Source of the DNA: [Flexibacter] sp. ATCC 35103
GTDB lineage: Bacteria; Bacteroidota; Bacteroidia; Flavobacteriales; Flavobacteriaceae
NCBI RefSeq assembly: GCF_001975985.1
Contig: NZ_MTQF01000001.1
Location: 456,943 to 520,942 of the forward strand
Direction of reading: 5' to 3'
DNA: 64,000 nt
In this document: piece after piece, positions 7,784 to 15,114 of the stretch
How the letters are laid out: every line of letters begins with the position of its first letter
Numbering within the stretch: position 1 is the stretch's first letter
Notes under the pieces: generated by a model
The model's database searches: none
Seen by the model: only the letters and a program-made list of their open reading frames with translations
Told to the model about the DNA's origin: nothing
Program-made: the position numbers and the translations under genes

Positions 7784-7824
7784 AAAAAAATGATGCAACT
7801 CAAAATAGAATTGCATCGTTTTTT
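7784..7824. terminator. Bidirectional terminator between convergent genes
   Basis: GATGCAA (7792-7798) pairs with TTGCATC (7811-7817) around a 12-nt loop. An A-run precedes it and seven Ts follow. It ends the thioesterase gene on the plus strand and the TPR gene on the minus strand. Confidence 0.8.
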
Positions 7825-7840
7825 TGTTTTAAATCAAAAA

Positions 7841-8377
7841 TTATTTTGATTTCTTATTAGATTTTTTTTTCAGGTTCTTTTCCTTCTTATTATTTTTGAT
7901 CAAATCAATTTTACCTTTTATTCTTTTTTCTACTTCTGTAATATCAGAATCAAAAGCAAACTGTAAAGTACTCAATTTTGCATTTTTTATTTCCTTTAAT
8001 GCATTTTTAAATTGCCGTTGTGTTTCAAAAAGAATCGCTTTTTTTACAAAGATTTCAGATTTGTTTATTCCTTTTACAGTCAAAGCAAAATCAATTAGCC
8101 TTTGGGCTTATTCATAATCTTCATTCAAAATTAAAGTCTGAATATAATACGGATATACTTCAAGCGCATGAATATTTATAGCCAGAGCCTCCTGAAAATA
8201 AGACTTAGCTTCTTCATAATTCCATAATTGTTCTGCCTGGATTCTTCCGTACAAACACAAGACCATCGTATTTTTTGCATCATAAGAAAAGGCGTAATCC
8301 AGGGATTCTATAGTTTCTTCAAGCGAATATGGATAATTATCCAAAGCCTGAAAAAGGTATTTATCAATTGTTTTCAT
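7841..8377 (-). pseudogene. TPR-repeat protein interrupted by an in-frame stop
   Basis: Two open pieces lie in the same frame. 8108-8377 codes 89 residues ending LILNEDYE, then a TAA. The frame then continues AQRLIDFALTVKGINKSEIF without a further stop to 7841 (about 178 residues in all). The codons on both sides of the TAA make a continuous TPR helix pair, so a single nonsense change most simply explains the break. Earlier TPR-like helices are in the N-terminal piece (YSLEETIESLDYAF, EEAKSYFQEALAI), and the C-terminus is lysine-rich. A downstream TTG at 8083 could restart translation. It lies 75 nt after prfH on the same strand and might be the last member of that operon. Alternatives are two small proteins or programmed read-through. 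Confidence 0.7.
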
Positions 8378-8452
8378 TTTATGTGTCGATATTTATTGTT
8401 TTTTTGGTCACATATAATTCGCATATCATCATTTTTTTTTGCGACCAACTTT

Positions 8453-9142
8453 TTAATTATGCTCATTTCGTAAATTGGTTTTTAATTTCTGACGAGTTCC
8501 TTTGTAAGTTTTCTCAACTTTATTCTTTTTAAAATCAGATCCAGTAAAAACCCTCACAGGATTACCACGCTGAATATTCAGCTGATTTTCCCATTGTTTT
8601 CCAACATGATCCTTGAGTTGTTGCAAAGTTTCGTCTTCTAATTTTTTTAATAATCTTTCTGTTGCCAGTTTTTTGTTTTGATGTTGTGATCGGCTATCCA
8701 TCGACACGACGGCAATTCCTGTTGGAATATGAGTTGCTCGAATAGCAGAACTTACTTTGTTAACATGTTGCCCGCCGGCACCGGAACTACGCATCGCCTG
8801 ATATTGAATATCATTTTCTGAAATCGATGCATTCTTTTGTCGTTCAATCTCAAAAACACCAATAAACCAGTTTTTACGTTTGTGCATTTTCCTAAACTGA
8901 CTTTGACCAATCCATTGAATTGTTCCAATCCAAGAATTAGCAAATGTTGCTACATTTTGTCCATTTATAGCAATTGTAGCCGTTTCAATTGTTCCGTTTT
9001 CCTGACCTACTTCCCTTTGAAGCAAAGTAGTTTCTAAACCTTGTTGTTGTGCTTCGTCTAAAATTTTCTTAAGCACTTGGGCAACTACCCAAGTGCATTC
9101 TGCAGGTCCCCGACCCGCTGTTATCTGAATTATTTTTTCCAC
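8453..9142 (-). CDS. prfH: Peptide chain release factor homologue PrfH
   Basis: This 229-residue class-I release-factor paralogue has the peptidyl-hydrolysis motif [12 protein letters not shown] (GGQ at residues 123-125) but a short, different N-terminal half with no PxT/SPF codon-recognition region. In place of codon reading it has the PrfH-type segment [17 protein letters not shown] (about 69-85). PrfH is known as the partner of RtcB: it releases nascent peptide from ribosomes cleaved in the decoding centre so that the rRNA can be resealed. The coupling to rtcB, 12 nt upstream on the same strand, fits this exactly. It is neither RF2 nor ArfB. Confidence 0.93.
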   Translation of the reverse strand: MEKIIQITAGRGPAECTWVVAQVLKKILDEAQQQGLETTLLQREVGQENGTIETATIAINGQNVATFANSWIGTIQWIGQSQFRKMHKRKNWFIGVFEIERQKNASISENDIQYQAMRSSGAGGQHVNKVSSAIRATHIPTGIAVVSMDSRSQHQNKKLATERLLKKLEDETLQQLKDHVGKQWENQLNIQRGNPVRVFTGSDFKKNKVEKTYKGTRQKLKTNLRNEHN

Positions 9143-9154
9143 TTTCTAATTTCT

Positions 9155-10546
9155 TTATCGGTCCATTCTAACGATTTTAGGTGTGAATGTTCCCAGAACT
9201 TCAACCAAATCTGTCTGATTTCCCATTACTTTTATTATGTCTTTGTACGCCATTGGAGCTTCGTCAATATTGCCTCCTATCAAGGTTACATCATTCGCTT
9301 TTAATACTTTTTTAATTTCACTTTGAGTAAAAGTGGCTTTGCATTTGGCTCTTGAAAACAAACGTCCTGCTCCGTGAGAAGCCGAGTTTAAACTTGCTGC
9401 ATTTCCTTTTCCTTTCACAATATATCCCGGCGCAGTCATTGATCCCGGGATAATCCCCAATTGACCTTTAGCTGCAGGAGTAGCCCCTTTTCTATGCACA
9501 ATACATTCCTGACCATTTACCATTTCTTTCCAGGCAAAATTGTGATGATTTTCAATTGTCACCACTACTCTTTTCCCTATTGCTTTGGCAATTCTTCTAT
9601 GAATATCATCGTGGCAAGCTTTAGCGTATTCTCCGGCTAAATTCATCGCGAGCCAATATTCTTGCCCATCGTGCGTATTTAAATCTAACCAGGCCAAATG
9701 CTGAACATTTTTAGGTAACGGACATTGTTTTGTCGCCAAATAAGTATAATGTTTAGCAATATTTGCCCCTAAACCTCGAGAACCACTATGCGACAAAACA
9801 GCAAAATATTCACCAACACCCAACTTACATTCATTTTCCGGATTATCAATTTTTGCGATACCAAATTCTACAAAGTGATTTCCTCCGCCAGAACTTCCTA
9901 ATTGTTTGTAGGCTTTAGGTAAAAGATTTTTCAATAACGGAATATCCTGAAACTCGCTTTTGTAAAAAACTTCGTGATCTGCTTTTGTAGCATGTGTTTC
10001 ATTCATTCCAAATTTGGTATTATCTTTTAAAATAGCTTCTAATTGATGTTCTTTTCCCTTGAAATATGAAGCTGGTAAATCGAAAATTGATAAACTCATT
10101 CGGCAGCCAATATCAACACCAACTCCATACGGAATAACTGCGTTATCTGTCGCTAAAACTCCGCCAATTGGCAATCCATAACCTGAATGCGCGTCTGGCA
10201 TTAAAGCTCCGGCAACTGAAATAGGCAACTTCAAAGAATCATATAATTGAAATTTCGCCTGATCATCAATTTCATTTTCACCAAAAATGGTAAAAGGAAC
10301 TCTAGTTGTTTTCAACTGATGCATTCTTACCTGAACAGGTTTTATCAAACCTTCGGCCACTTTTCCCCAGGTTCCGTGTCCTTCAAACTTTTCCGGATAT
10401 AGTAAAACCTCTTTTGCTTCTGTTAGTATAGATTCTTTTTTCTCTCTTTTTCTATATCTGTTTATTTGCCCTAAGGCAATGTTTATTGAATTATTTTTTG
10501 GAAAGCCTAATTTAATAAGGTCTTTTCCAGATAATTTATTTCCCAT
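9155..10546 (-). CDS. rtcB: RNA-splicing ligase RtcB (PrfH-associated)
   Basis: RtcB joins RNA ends bearing 2',3'-cyclic phosphate or 3'-phosphate to 5'-OH ends using GTP and Mn2+. The 463-residue protein has all metal ligands: D145 and C148 in VGVDIGCRM, H224 in GGGNHFVEFG, H253 in LSHSGSRG, and histidines in IENHHNFAW. The guanylylated histidine is H391 in NSASHGAGR. HRKGATPA and PGSMTAPGY are also intact. The neighbour prfH suggests the substrate is 16S rRNA cleaved near the decoding site rather than tRNA introns; that is inference from the known pairing. It is sandwiched between prfH (12-nt gap) and an unknown gene (3-nt gap). Confidence 0.95.
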   Translation of the reverse strand: MGNKLSGKDLIKLGFPKNNSINIALGQINRYRKREKKESILTEAKEVLLYPEKFEGHGTWGKVAEGLIKPVQVRMHQLKTTRVPFTIFGENEIDDQAKFQLYDSLKLPISVAGALMPDAHSGYGLPIGGVLATDNAVIPYGVGVDIGCRMSLSIFDLPASYFKGKEHQLEAILKDNTKFGMNETHATKADHEVFYKSEFQDIPLLKNLLPKAYKQLGSSGGGNHFVEFGIAKIDNPENECKLGVGEYFAVLSHSGSRGLGANIAKHYTYLATKQCPLPKNVQHLAWLDLNTHDGQEYWLAMNLAGEYAKACHDDIHRRIAKAIGKRVVVTIENHHNFAWKEMVNGQECIVHRKGATPAAKGQLGIIPGSMTAPGYIVKGKGNAASLNSASHGAGRLFSRAKCKATFTQSEIKKVLKANDVTLIGGNIDEAPMAYKDIIKVMGNQTDLVEVLGTFTPKIVRMDR

Positions 10547-10549
10547 GAT

Positions 10550-11296
10550 TTATATCATTTCGTCTACATATTGTTGATACAATACATGCAAACTTTTATT
10601 TTTAATTGGGTTGATCTCACGTGAGTTTTTGTTTTGATAAGAACTCCAACGATAAGAAAAACCATCTACTAATTTGTTTATTTTATATCTTAAATTAAAA
10701 TTTGTAATGTAATTGTCAAGAAGCTGAATTTCACTTTCTAAATCTGCATCAACCATTTTAGTATGTGTTATCATATACGGTTTAACACGAAATACATAAC
10801 GCCAAGGCTCATTAAATACATAATGAATTTTAAAGCGTTTACAATTAGGACACCATCGTTCCCTTTTATAAAAATGCATTTTTTCTTTTTCAGTTAATGT
10901 TAGTTTTGGACTTCTCCATTCTGACTCAGAAAACTCTTTTACGGTTTGAAGCTTTTCGACATATACATGCTTTCTCTTCCTTTTTTTGTTTTTTTTTAAA
11001 CTTTTTTCAGAAGAATATTGCCATGTATTTATCTTCTCCAGCAATGTTTTATAAAAAGAAGCTTCGCTTGATCTTACTATATCTTCTCTTAAAACAAAAC
11101 TGCGTTCCCAACCTTTTTGATAAGGCGTTGCTAAGGGAATTAATGGCAAATTTTGTCGTTTTTTCCAAAGGTCAACTTCAAGTTTTCTTGACTGAATTAA
11201 TTGTTTTTCAAAATCTTCTTTTACTAATCTTTTCTTTGTTCTTTTATTTTTAAAGCGAGAGCACAAAGCATACTCTTCTGCTGTATAATTTTCCAT
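10550..11296 (-). CDS. Unknown basic protein with CxxC, first gene of the rtcB-prfH operon
   Basis: I do not recognise this 248-residue protein. It is very rich in lysine and arginine, with a polybasic block at 101-110 (KKNKKRKRKH), and has a single C149-x2-C152 pair in ERWCPNCKRFKIHYVFNEPW. Aromatic-rich strands follow (EPWRYVFRVKPYMI). There is no signal peptide or membrane segment. The charge and half zinc-knuckle look suggest nucleic-acid binding, possibly with two chains sharing a metal, but this is inference. It ends 3 nt before rtcB, so translation is likely coupled. It follows the leader/terminator region at 11411-11616. Candidate roles are sensing, presenting or trimming the damaged rRNA for RtcB. 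Confidence 0.75.
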   Translation of the reverse strand: MENYTAEEYALCSRFKNKRTKKRLVKEDFEKQLIQSRKLEVDLWKKRQNLPLIPLATPYQKGWERSFVLREDIVRSSEASFYKTLLEKINTWQYSSEKSLKKNKKRKRKHVYVEKLQTVKEFSESEWRSPKLTLTEKEKMHFYKRERWCPNCKRFKIHYVFNEPWRYVFRVKPYMITHTKMVDADLESEIQLLDNYITNFNLRYKINKLVDGFSYRWSSYQNKNSREINPIKNKSLHVLYQQYVDEMI

Positions 11297-11320
11297 AAAA
11301 AATTATAGTGCATTAAATTA

Positions 11321-11361
11321 ATAGCCAAAACAGGCTATAACATTTTATCCGTGAGGATAAA
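11321..11361 (-). promoter_or_regulatory. Two small hairpins in the leader of the rtcB operon
   Basis: TTTATCC (11344-11350) pairs with GGATAAA (11355-11361) around a 4-nt loop, and ATAGCC (11321-11326) pairs with GGCTAT (11333-11338). Both lie between the upstream terminator and the start of the unknown gene at 11296. I saw no good TAnnTTTG promoter in this gap, so these would be part of the read-through transcript. Confidence 0.45.
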
Positions 11362-11404
11362 TAATAAAATCAATTATTCGGGAAAATTTGAAGTGTCTAG
11401 AATA

Positions 11405-11440
11405 AAAAAAGCCCGAAACTAAATGTCTTCGGGCTTTTTT
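11405..11440 (-). terminator. Intrinsic terminator after the leader ORF (putative attenuator)
   Basis: On the minus strand GCCCGAA (11434-11428) and TTCGGGC (11417-11411) form a perfect 7-bp GC-rich stem, followed by a run of Ts (complement of the A-run before 11411). It stands 27 nt after the stop of the leader ORF and about 110 nt before the rtcB operon. The left arm plus the next two bases (GCCCGAAGA, 11434-11426) can also pair with TCTTCG-U-GGC inside the leader ORF (11485-11476), with a one-base bulge. This gives a mutually exclusive antiterminator. The hairpin is symmetric enough to work on both strands. Confidence 0.8.
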
Positions 11441-11460
11441 ATATATCTAAAAATGAATTT

Positions 11461-11544
11461 CTAAGATTGAAATAGGCCACGAAGAAGTGCTGCACCAAAC
11501 TTGTTTGATGTGAAGCTGTGAAATGATAATGTAAATACAGACAT
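11461..11544 (-). CDS. 27-residue leader peptide upstream of the rtcB-prfH operon
   Basis: ATG at 11544-11542 opens a 27-codon frame beginning MSVFTLSFHSFTSNK and ending LLRGLFQS before TAG (11463-11461). Five of 27 residues are Phe and five are Ser. A near-consensus promoter lies 40-70 nt upstream and a terminator 27 nt downstream, so it is a complete small transcription unit. Codons Leu-Arg-Gly near its end (11484-11476) contain the sequence that can pair with the terminator's first arm. A ribosome that reaches the stop would cover that sequence and let the terminator form. This is the layout of an attenuator leader, but a free-standing small protein or a small RNA remains possible. Confidence 0.55.
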   Translation of the reverse strand: MSVFTLSFHSFTSNKFGAALLRGLFQS

Positions 11545-11583
11545 TTTTCTTCGTTATTAAAGGGTTATTACTTTTTTCGTGTG

Positions 11584-11616
11584 CAAATATTCAGAATACT
11601 TTTTTGATTTTCCAAA
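11584..11616 (-). promoter_or_regulatory. Promoter of the leader/rtcB operon
   Basis: On the minus strand TTTG (11616-11613), 21 nt, then AATATTTG (11591-11584): one mismatch from TAnnTTTG, with spacing inside the known 17-23 range. Transcription would start near 11578, about 35 nt before the leader ATG. Confidence 0.6.
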
Positions 11617-11618
11617 TT

Positions 11619-11700
11619 TATTTTAAAGAAAATTCATCTAAAAAACATATAGCACATTTTTTAAATCGCAAAAAACCATATTATCTATCTGAAAACTAAA
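11619..11700. other. Gene-free spacer
   Basis: AT-rich sequence between the leader promoter and the repeat cluster. I see no open frame, hairpin or repeat of note in it. Confidence 0.5.
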
Positions 11701-11786
11701 GCCCTAGCCCTGATAGAAGCGGCATCCTTTTTATCCGTTTTTCACGGATAAAAAGATATAGCGAATAACAGTAATAGCTCCAAATT
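11701..11786 (-). ncRNA. Flavobacterial structured intergenic element (Flavo-1-like, unverified)
   Basis: The plus strand reads GCCCTAGCCCTGATAGAAGC then GGCATCC, a 10-bp stem TTTTTATCCG (11728-11737) / CGGATAAAAA (11745-11754), then GATATAGCGAATAACAGTAA and TAGCTCC. I remember the GATAGAAGCGGCATCC ... AAAGATATAGCG frame as a common, variable-stem element between genes in Flavobacterium. It may be the Rfam Flavo-1 RNA. The orientation of any transcript is uncertain. A diverged, oppositely oriented relative is at 5797-5936. Confidence 0.5.
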
Positions 11787-11837
11787 ACAAGAAAAGTCAA
11801 GAATTAAATTCTAAATTCCAATTATTCTCGCGGTATT

Positions 11838-12053
11838 TGTCATTTCGACGAAGGAGAAATCCTCAACAGAAACTCCGTCTGGAATAACACCAATCTCAGG
11901 TTAGATGCACTGCAGTGCATCTCTACGGTAAAACTGTGGAAGATTTATAGATGAAGCAAATCGTAGAGACGCACTGCAGCGCATCTCTACGCAAAGAGAA
12001 TCCCTAAATCTTTGTCAATTTATTAGTGTGATTTCTCCTCCGTCGAAATGACA
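11838..12053. repeat. Composite inverted-repeat element with nested palindromes
   Basis: The left arm TGTCATTTCGACGAAGGAGAAATC (11838-11861) and the right arm, its near inverse (12026-12053, ending CGTCGAAATGACA), flank about 165 nt with no gene. Inside lie two copies of the yggS-type palindrome: AGATGCACTGCAGTGCATCT (11903-11922, perfect) and a 30-nt near-palindrome (11962-11991). Relatives of the outer arms recur at 62335-62494. No transposase is present, so this looks like a MITE/REP graveyard. Confidence 0.75.
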
Positions 12054-12090
12054 AGATTATGAAGAATCACTATTTTGCAAAAACTAAGCA

Positions 12091-12124
12091 CAAAAAAAGC
12101 CCTGATTTCTCAGGGCTTTATGCT
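12091..12124. terminator. Terminator after the response-regulator gene
   Basis: AAGCCCTGA (12097-12105) pairs with TCAGGGCTT (12110-12118), 9 bp around a 4-nt loop, with an A-run before 12099. On the minus strand this gives a stem followed by Ts, 33 nt after the response-regulator stop. Confidence 0.85.
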
Positions 12125-12150
12125 TTTGTCTTTGTGAATTTTGTTTTTTT

Positions 12151-12867
12151 TTATTCTGTCACTTTGCTTTTAACAACTAATCTAAAACCTTCACCGTGAA
12201 TGTTTAAGATTTCAACATCTTCATCTGCTTTTAGATATTTTCTAAGTTTAGCGATATAAACGTCCATACTTCTTGAAGTAAAGTAGTTGTCATCTCTCCA
12301 GATTTTTGTCAACGCTAATTCTCTTGGCATTAAATCATTTTCATGAAGAATTAACATTTTAAGCAATTCGTTCTCTTTTGGAGATAATTTTATTGGTTCG
12401 TCATTTTCGAACGTTAAGAATCTAAGTTTAGAATTTAAGTGGAATTTACCAATATTAAATTCAAACTGAACTTGTTCCGCTTTTGTATCCGCAGATTTTC
12501 TTTGAATAATAGCTTTGATTTTCATTAATAAAACTTCTGAATCAAAAGGTTTATTCAGGTAATCATCAGCACCGGCTTTGTATCCTTTTAGCACATCTTC
12601 TTTCATCGATTTTGCTGTTAAGAATATAATTGGCACTTCACTATTTTTTTCTCTGATTTCTTTGGCTAAAGTATAACCATCTTTATAAGGCATCATTACA
12701 TCAAGAATACATAAATCATACACATCTTTCTTGAATTTCTCGAAACCTTCCATACCGTTTTTAGCTAAAGTAACTTCAAAGTCATTTAACATTAGATAAT
12801 CTTTAAGAACTGCCCCAAAATTAAGGTCATCTTCTACTAAAAGTATTCTTTTGTTATTATTTTCCAT
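12151..12867 (-). CDS. OmpR-family response regulator
   Basis: A 238-residue two-component regulator. The receiver domain has acidic residues in VEDDLNFG, phosphoacceptor D56 in LCILDVMMP and K106 in NKPF. The C-terminal winged helix has KLSPKENELLKMLILH and SRSMDVYIAKLRKYL, which place it in the OmpR/PhoB class that binds tandem DNA half-sites. It is co-transcribed behind the histidine kinase (3-nt gap) and ends at the 12097-12118 terminator. The pair resembles the RprX/RprY systems of Bacteroidota, but the signal is unknown. Confidence 0.93.
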   Translation of the reverse strand: MENNNKRILLVEDDLNFGAVLKDYLMLNDFEVTLAKNGMEGFEKFKKDVYDLCILDVMMPYKDGYTLAKEIREKNSEVPIIFLTAKSMKEDVLKGYKAGADDYLNKPFDSEVLLMKIKAIIQRKSADTKAEQVQFEFNIGKFHLNSKLRFLTFENDEPIKLSPKENELLKMLILHENDLMPRELALTKIWRDDNYFTSRSMDVYIAKLRKYLKADEDVEILNIHGEGFRLVVKSKVTE

Positions 12868-12870
12868 ATT

Positions 12871-14457
12871 TTAATTTATTAATGGTATTTTTATTATAAA
12901 GGTGCTACCTTTTCCTTTTTCGCTTTCAACATATACTTGACCATTGTGATCTTCTACTATCCTTTTTACATATGCAAGACCTAAACCATGTCCTTTTACA
13001 TTATGTAAATCTCCCGTATGTTCTCTGTAAAACTTCTCAAAAACTCTTTTCTGAGCTACTTTACTCATACCAAGACCATTATCTTTTACTTTTATCAGAA
13101 TCATGTCTTTGACATTTTCTGTAAAAATTTCAATTTCAGGAATATCCGGTGAATATTTTATGGCATTTTCTAAAATATTAACCAACACATTTGTAAAATG
13201 CACTTCGTTGATTAAACACGTTGTTCGTGCTGCATTTAAGTGCTTTACAACGGTTCCGTGTCTGTCTTCAAGAATTAAATTTACGTGCTCAATTGCATCA
13301 TCAATTATATCGTGAATTGCAGTTGGCTCTTTTGTAATATCCAATTCTCTTTTTTCGAGCTTAGAAATACGAAGAACGTTTTCTACCTGAGCATGCATTC
13401 TCTTATTCTCATCCCGAATCATTTGCAGATATCGAAATACTTTTTCTTTATCTTCAATAATTTTAGGATTCTTAATAGCATCAAGTGCTAAATTTATTGT
13501 TGCAATTGGAGTTTTAAACTCATGCGTCATATTATTTATAAAATCAGTTTTGATTTCAGAAATATGTTTCTGACGCAATAATTGATTCAACGCACTTGTA
13601 TAGGCAACTATGATAATTAATGTAAAAATTATTGATAGTATGGTAATACTCAACAATTCAGACAGTAAAAATTTCTTTTTGTGAGGAAAAGTTATGAATA
13701 ACTCATATTTACTATTTCCTTCGTTATCTGTATATATAGGAACATGATAGCTTGCATCTTTATCATAATGAAATCCGTCTGATTTAACCTTTGTTGCAAG
13801 GCCACTATTCAGGACTCCATATTCAAACTTGGTTTTTACACCATATTCTTCCAGTTCTTTCTTTAAAAGTTTTTGAAGCTTATCTTTTGTAATTCTTCCT
13901 TCTATAGGTGTCAAAGAAGCAATATCTTTATATTGAATTTGCTGCTGTACTTTATTTAAGATATCTAAACTACCTGATTTTTCAATTTTTAGATCCGGAA
14001 TAATACTTTGTCCTAAACTATTATTATCAATTCCGTTATTGTTGTTATAAACTTCAGTTACTCTTTTAGAGCTGAAATTTTTAAATCTCTCGCTGCTGAA
14101 TTTTTTATTAAATAGTGAACCATTAATATCGTAATCCTCAGAGGTAAGTGTATTCGAGTATACTATTGTTTTATTTGTTTTTGTATTTCTCTGAACATAG
14201 AGTACTTCAAGCAGATCTTCTTTCTTAGGAGTTTTACCTGTACTATCTTTTATACGATTGTATTTGTCGTAAAAACTATATTCTTCTTGTTGTTCCAGTT
14301 TGTCAGCAACATTCCCTATTACTTGTGTAACGTGATATTTAAATTGCTCATCATTATTTTTAAACGAAGAATTGAACCAATATACCTGGACAAGAATAAT
14401 CCCTATTAAGGACAAACTCATCAATAAAACAAGTATTCTAAAAAATAATTTATTCAT
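12871..14457 (-). CDS. Sensor histidine kinase of the HK/OmpR pair
   Basis: This 528-residue inner-membrane kinase has two transmembrane helices (about 5-27 and 265-288) around a roughly 235-residue periplasmic sensor region without a recognised fold. The cytosolic part has the phosphorylated H312 in NNMTHEFKTPIA, the N-box NILENAIKYSP, G1 DNGLGM and G2 GHGLGLAYV. No HAMP or PAS domain is evident between TM2 and the H-box. It should phosphorylate the adjacent regulator. A TAATTTTG box ends only a few bases before the ATG, so the transcript may be almost leaderless or use another promoter. Confidence 0.93.
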   Translation of the reverse strand: MNKLFFRILVLLMSLSLIGIILVQVYWFNSSFKNNDEQFKYHVTQVIGNVADKLEQQEEYSFYDKYNRIKDSTGKTPKKEDLLEVLYVQRNTKTNKTIVYSNTLTSEDYDINGSLFNKKFSSERFKNFSSKRVTEVYNNNNGIDNNSLGQSIIPDLKIEKSGSLDILNKVQQQIQYKDIASLTPIEGRITKDKLQKLLKKELEEYGVKTKFEYGVLNSGLATKVKSDGFHYDKDASYHVPIYTDNEGNSKYELFITFPHKKKFLLSELLSITILSIIFTLIIIVAYTSALNQLLRQKHISEIKTDFINNMTHEFKTPIATINLALDAIKNPKIIEDKEKVFRYLQMIRDENKRMHAQVENVLRISKLEKRELDITKEPTAIHDIIDDAIEHVNLILEDRHGTVVKHLNAARTTCLINEVHFTNVLVNILENAIKYSPDIPEIEIFTENVKDMILIKVKDNGLGMSKVAQKRVFEKFYREHTGDLHNVKGHGLGLAYVKRIVEDHNGQVYVESEKGKGSTFIIKIPLIN

Positions 14458-14516
14458 CGAAACAAAATTAATATTTTAACAATATACTAAATAATACATT
14501 AACCAAATATTAACAT

Positions 14517-15113
14517 TTAAGACTGATTTTGTTTTATATTTAAAATTTTAAGAATTTTAACAACTTCTTCTTTAGCAATTTTAAGATTACTGTTATTTAT
14601 TACAAAATTGCTCAAAGAAATTCTTTTTTCATCATTCCACTGCATTTTCATTCTGCTTAAAACTTGCTCGCGTGTGGTATTATCTCGCTTAACAACTCTT
14701 TCAATCCTAATTTCTTCAGGCGCGGTAACCGTTATAATTACATCGCATTCTTTATAGCGACCACTTTCAAACAAAATTGCGGCTTCATAAATTACATATT
14801 CATGTTTTTTATTCTCAAGTAACCATAATTCAAAATCTTTTTTTACTGCCGGATGAACAATACTATTCAATTCTGCTAATTTATCAGCATTATTAAATAC
14901 TATTTCGGCTAATTTTGCCCTGTTCAAATTCTCATTTTCAAAAAGAGAATCGCCAAAAGCTATTTTTATTTGCTGTATAATATTTGCAGACTGCATTACT
15001 TTTTTAGCTGCATCATCAGCTATATAAACAGGAATTCCCATTTCTGCAAAATAATTTGCAATAGTGGTTTTTCCGCTTCCTATTCCGCCTGTTAGGCCAA
15101 TAACTTTTGTCAT
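14517..15113 (-). CDS. coaE: Dephospho-CoA kinase
   Basis: CoaE phosphorylates the 3'-OH of dephospho-CoA, the last step of coenzyme A synthesis. The 198-residue protein has the P-loop GGIGSGKT (9-16), the substrate region YIADDAAKK, the lid residues RVVKRDN and the C-terminal SNFVINNSN. The length is normal. It starts one base after the glycosyltransferase stop, suggesting coupled translation. The other CoA enzyme in the window, coaBC, lies about 6 kb away in a different operon. Confidence 0.96.
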   Translation of the reverse strand: MTKVIGLTGGIGSGKTTIANYFAEMGIPVYIADDAAKKVMQSANIIQQIKIAFGDSLFENENLNRAKLAEIVFNNADKLAELNSIVHPAVKKDFELWLLENKKHEYVIYEAAILFESGRYKECDVIITVTAPEEIRIERVVKRDNTTREQVLSRMKMQWNDEKRISLSNFVINNSNLKIAKEEVVKILKILNIKQNQS

Positions 15114-15114
15114 A

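Noticed and set aside
8083..8110. Programmed read-through of the TAA in the TPR gene
   Set aside because: No stimulatory context or selenocysteine-type signal (TAA, not TGA) is visible; a simple nonsense mutation is sufficient.
10897..11253. 118-codon plus-strand ORF opposite the unknown basic protein
   Set aside because: Antisense shadow of lysine-rich codons, giving runs of Phe and Leu; no start signals.
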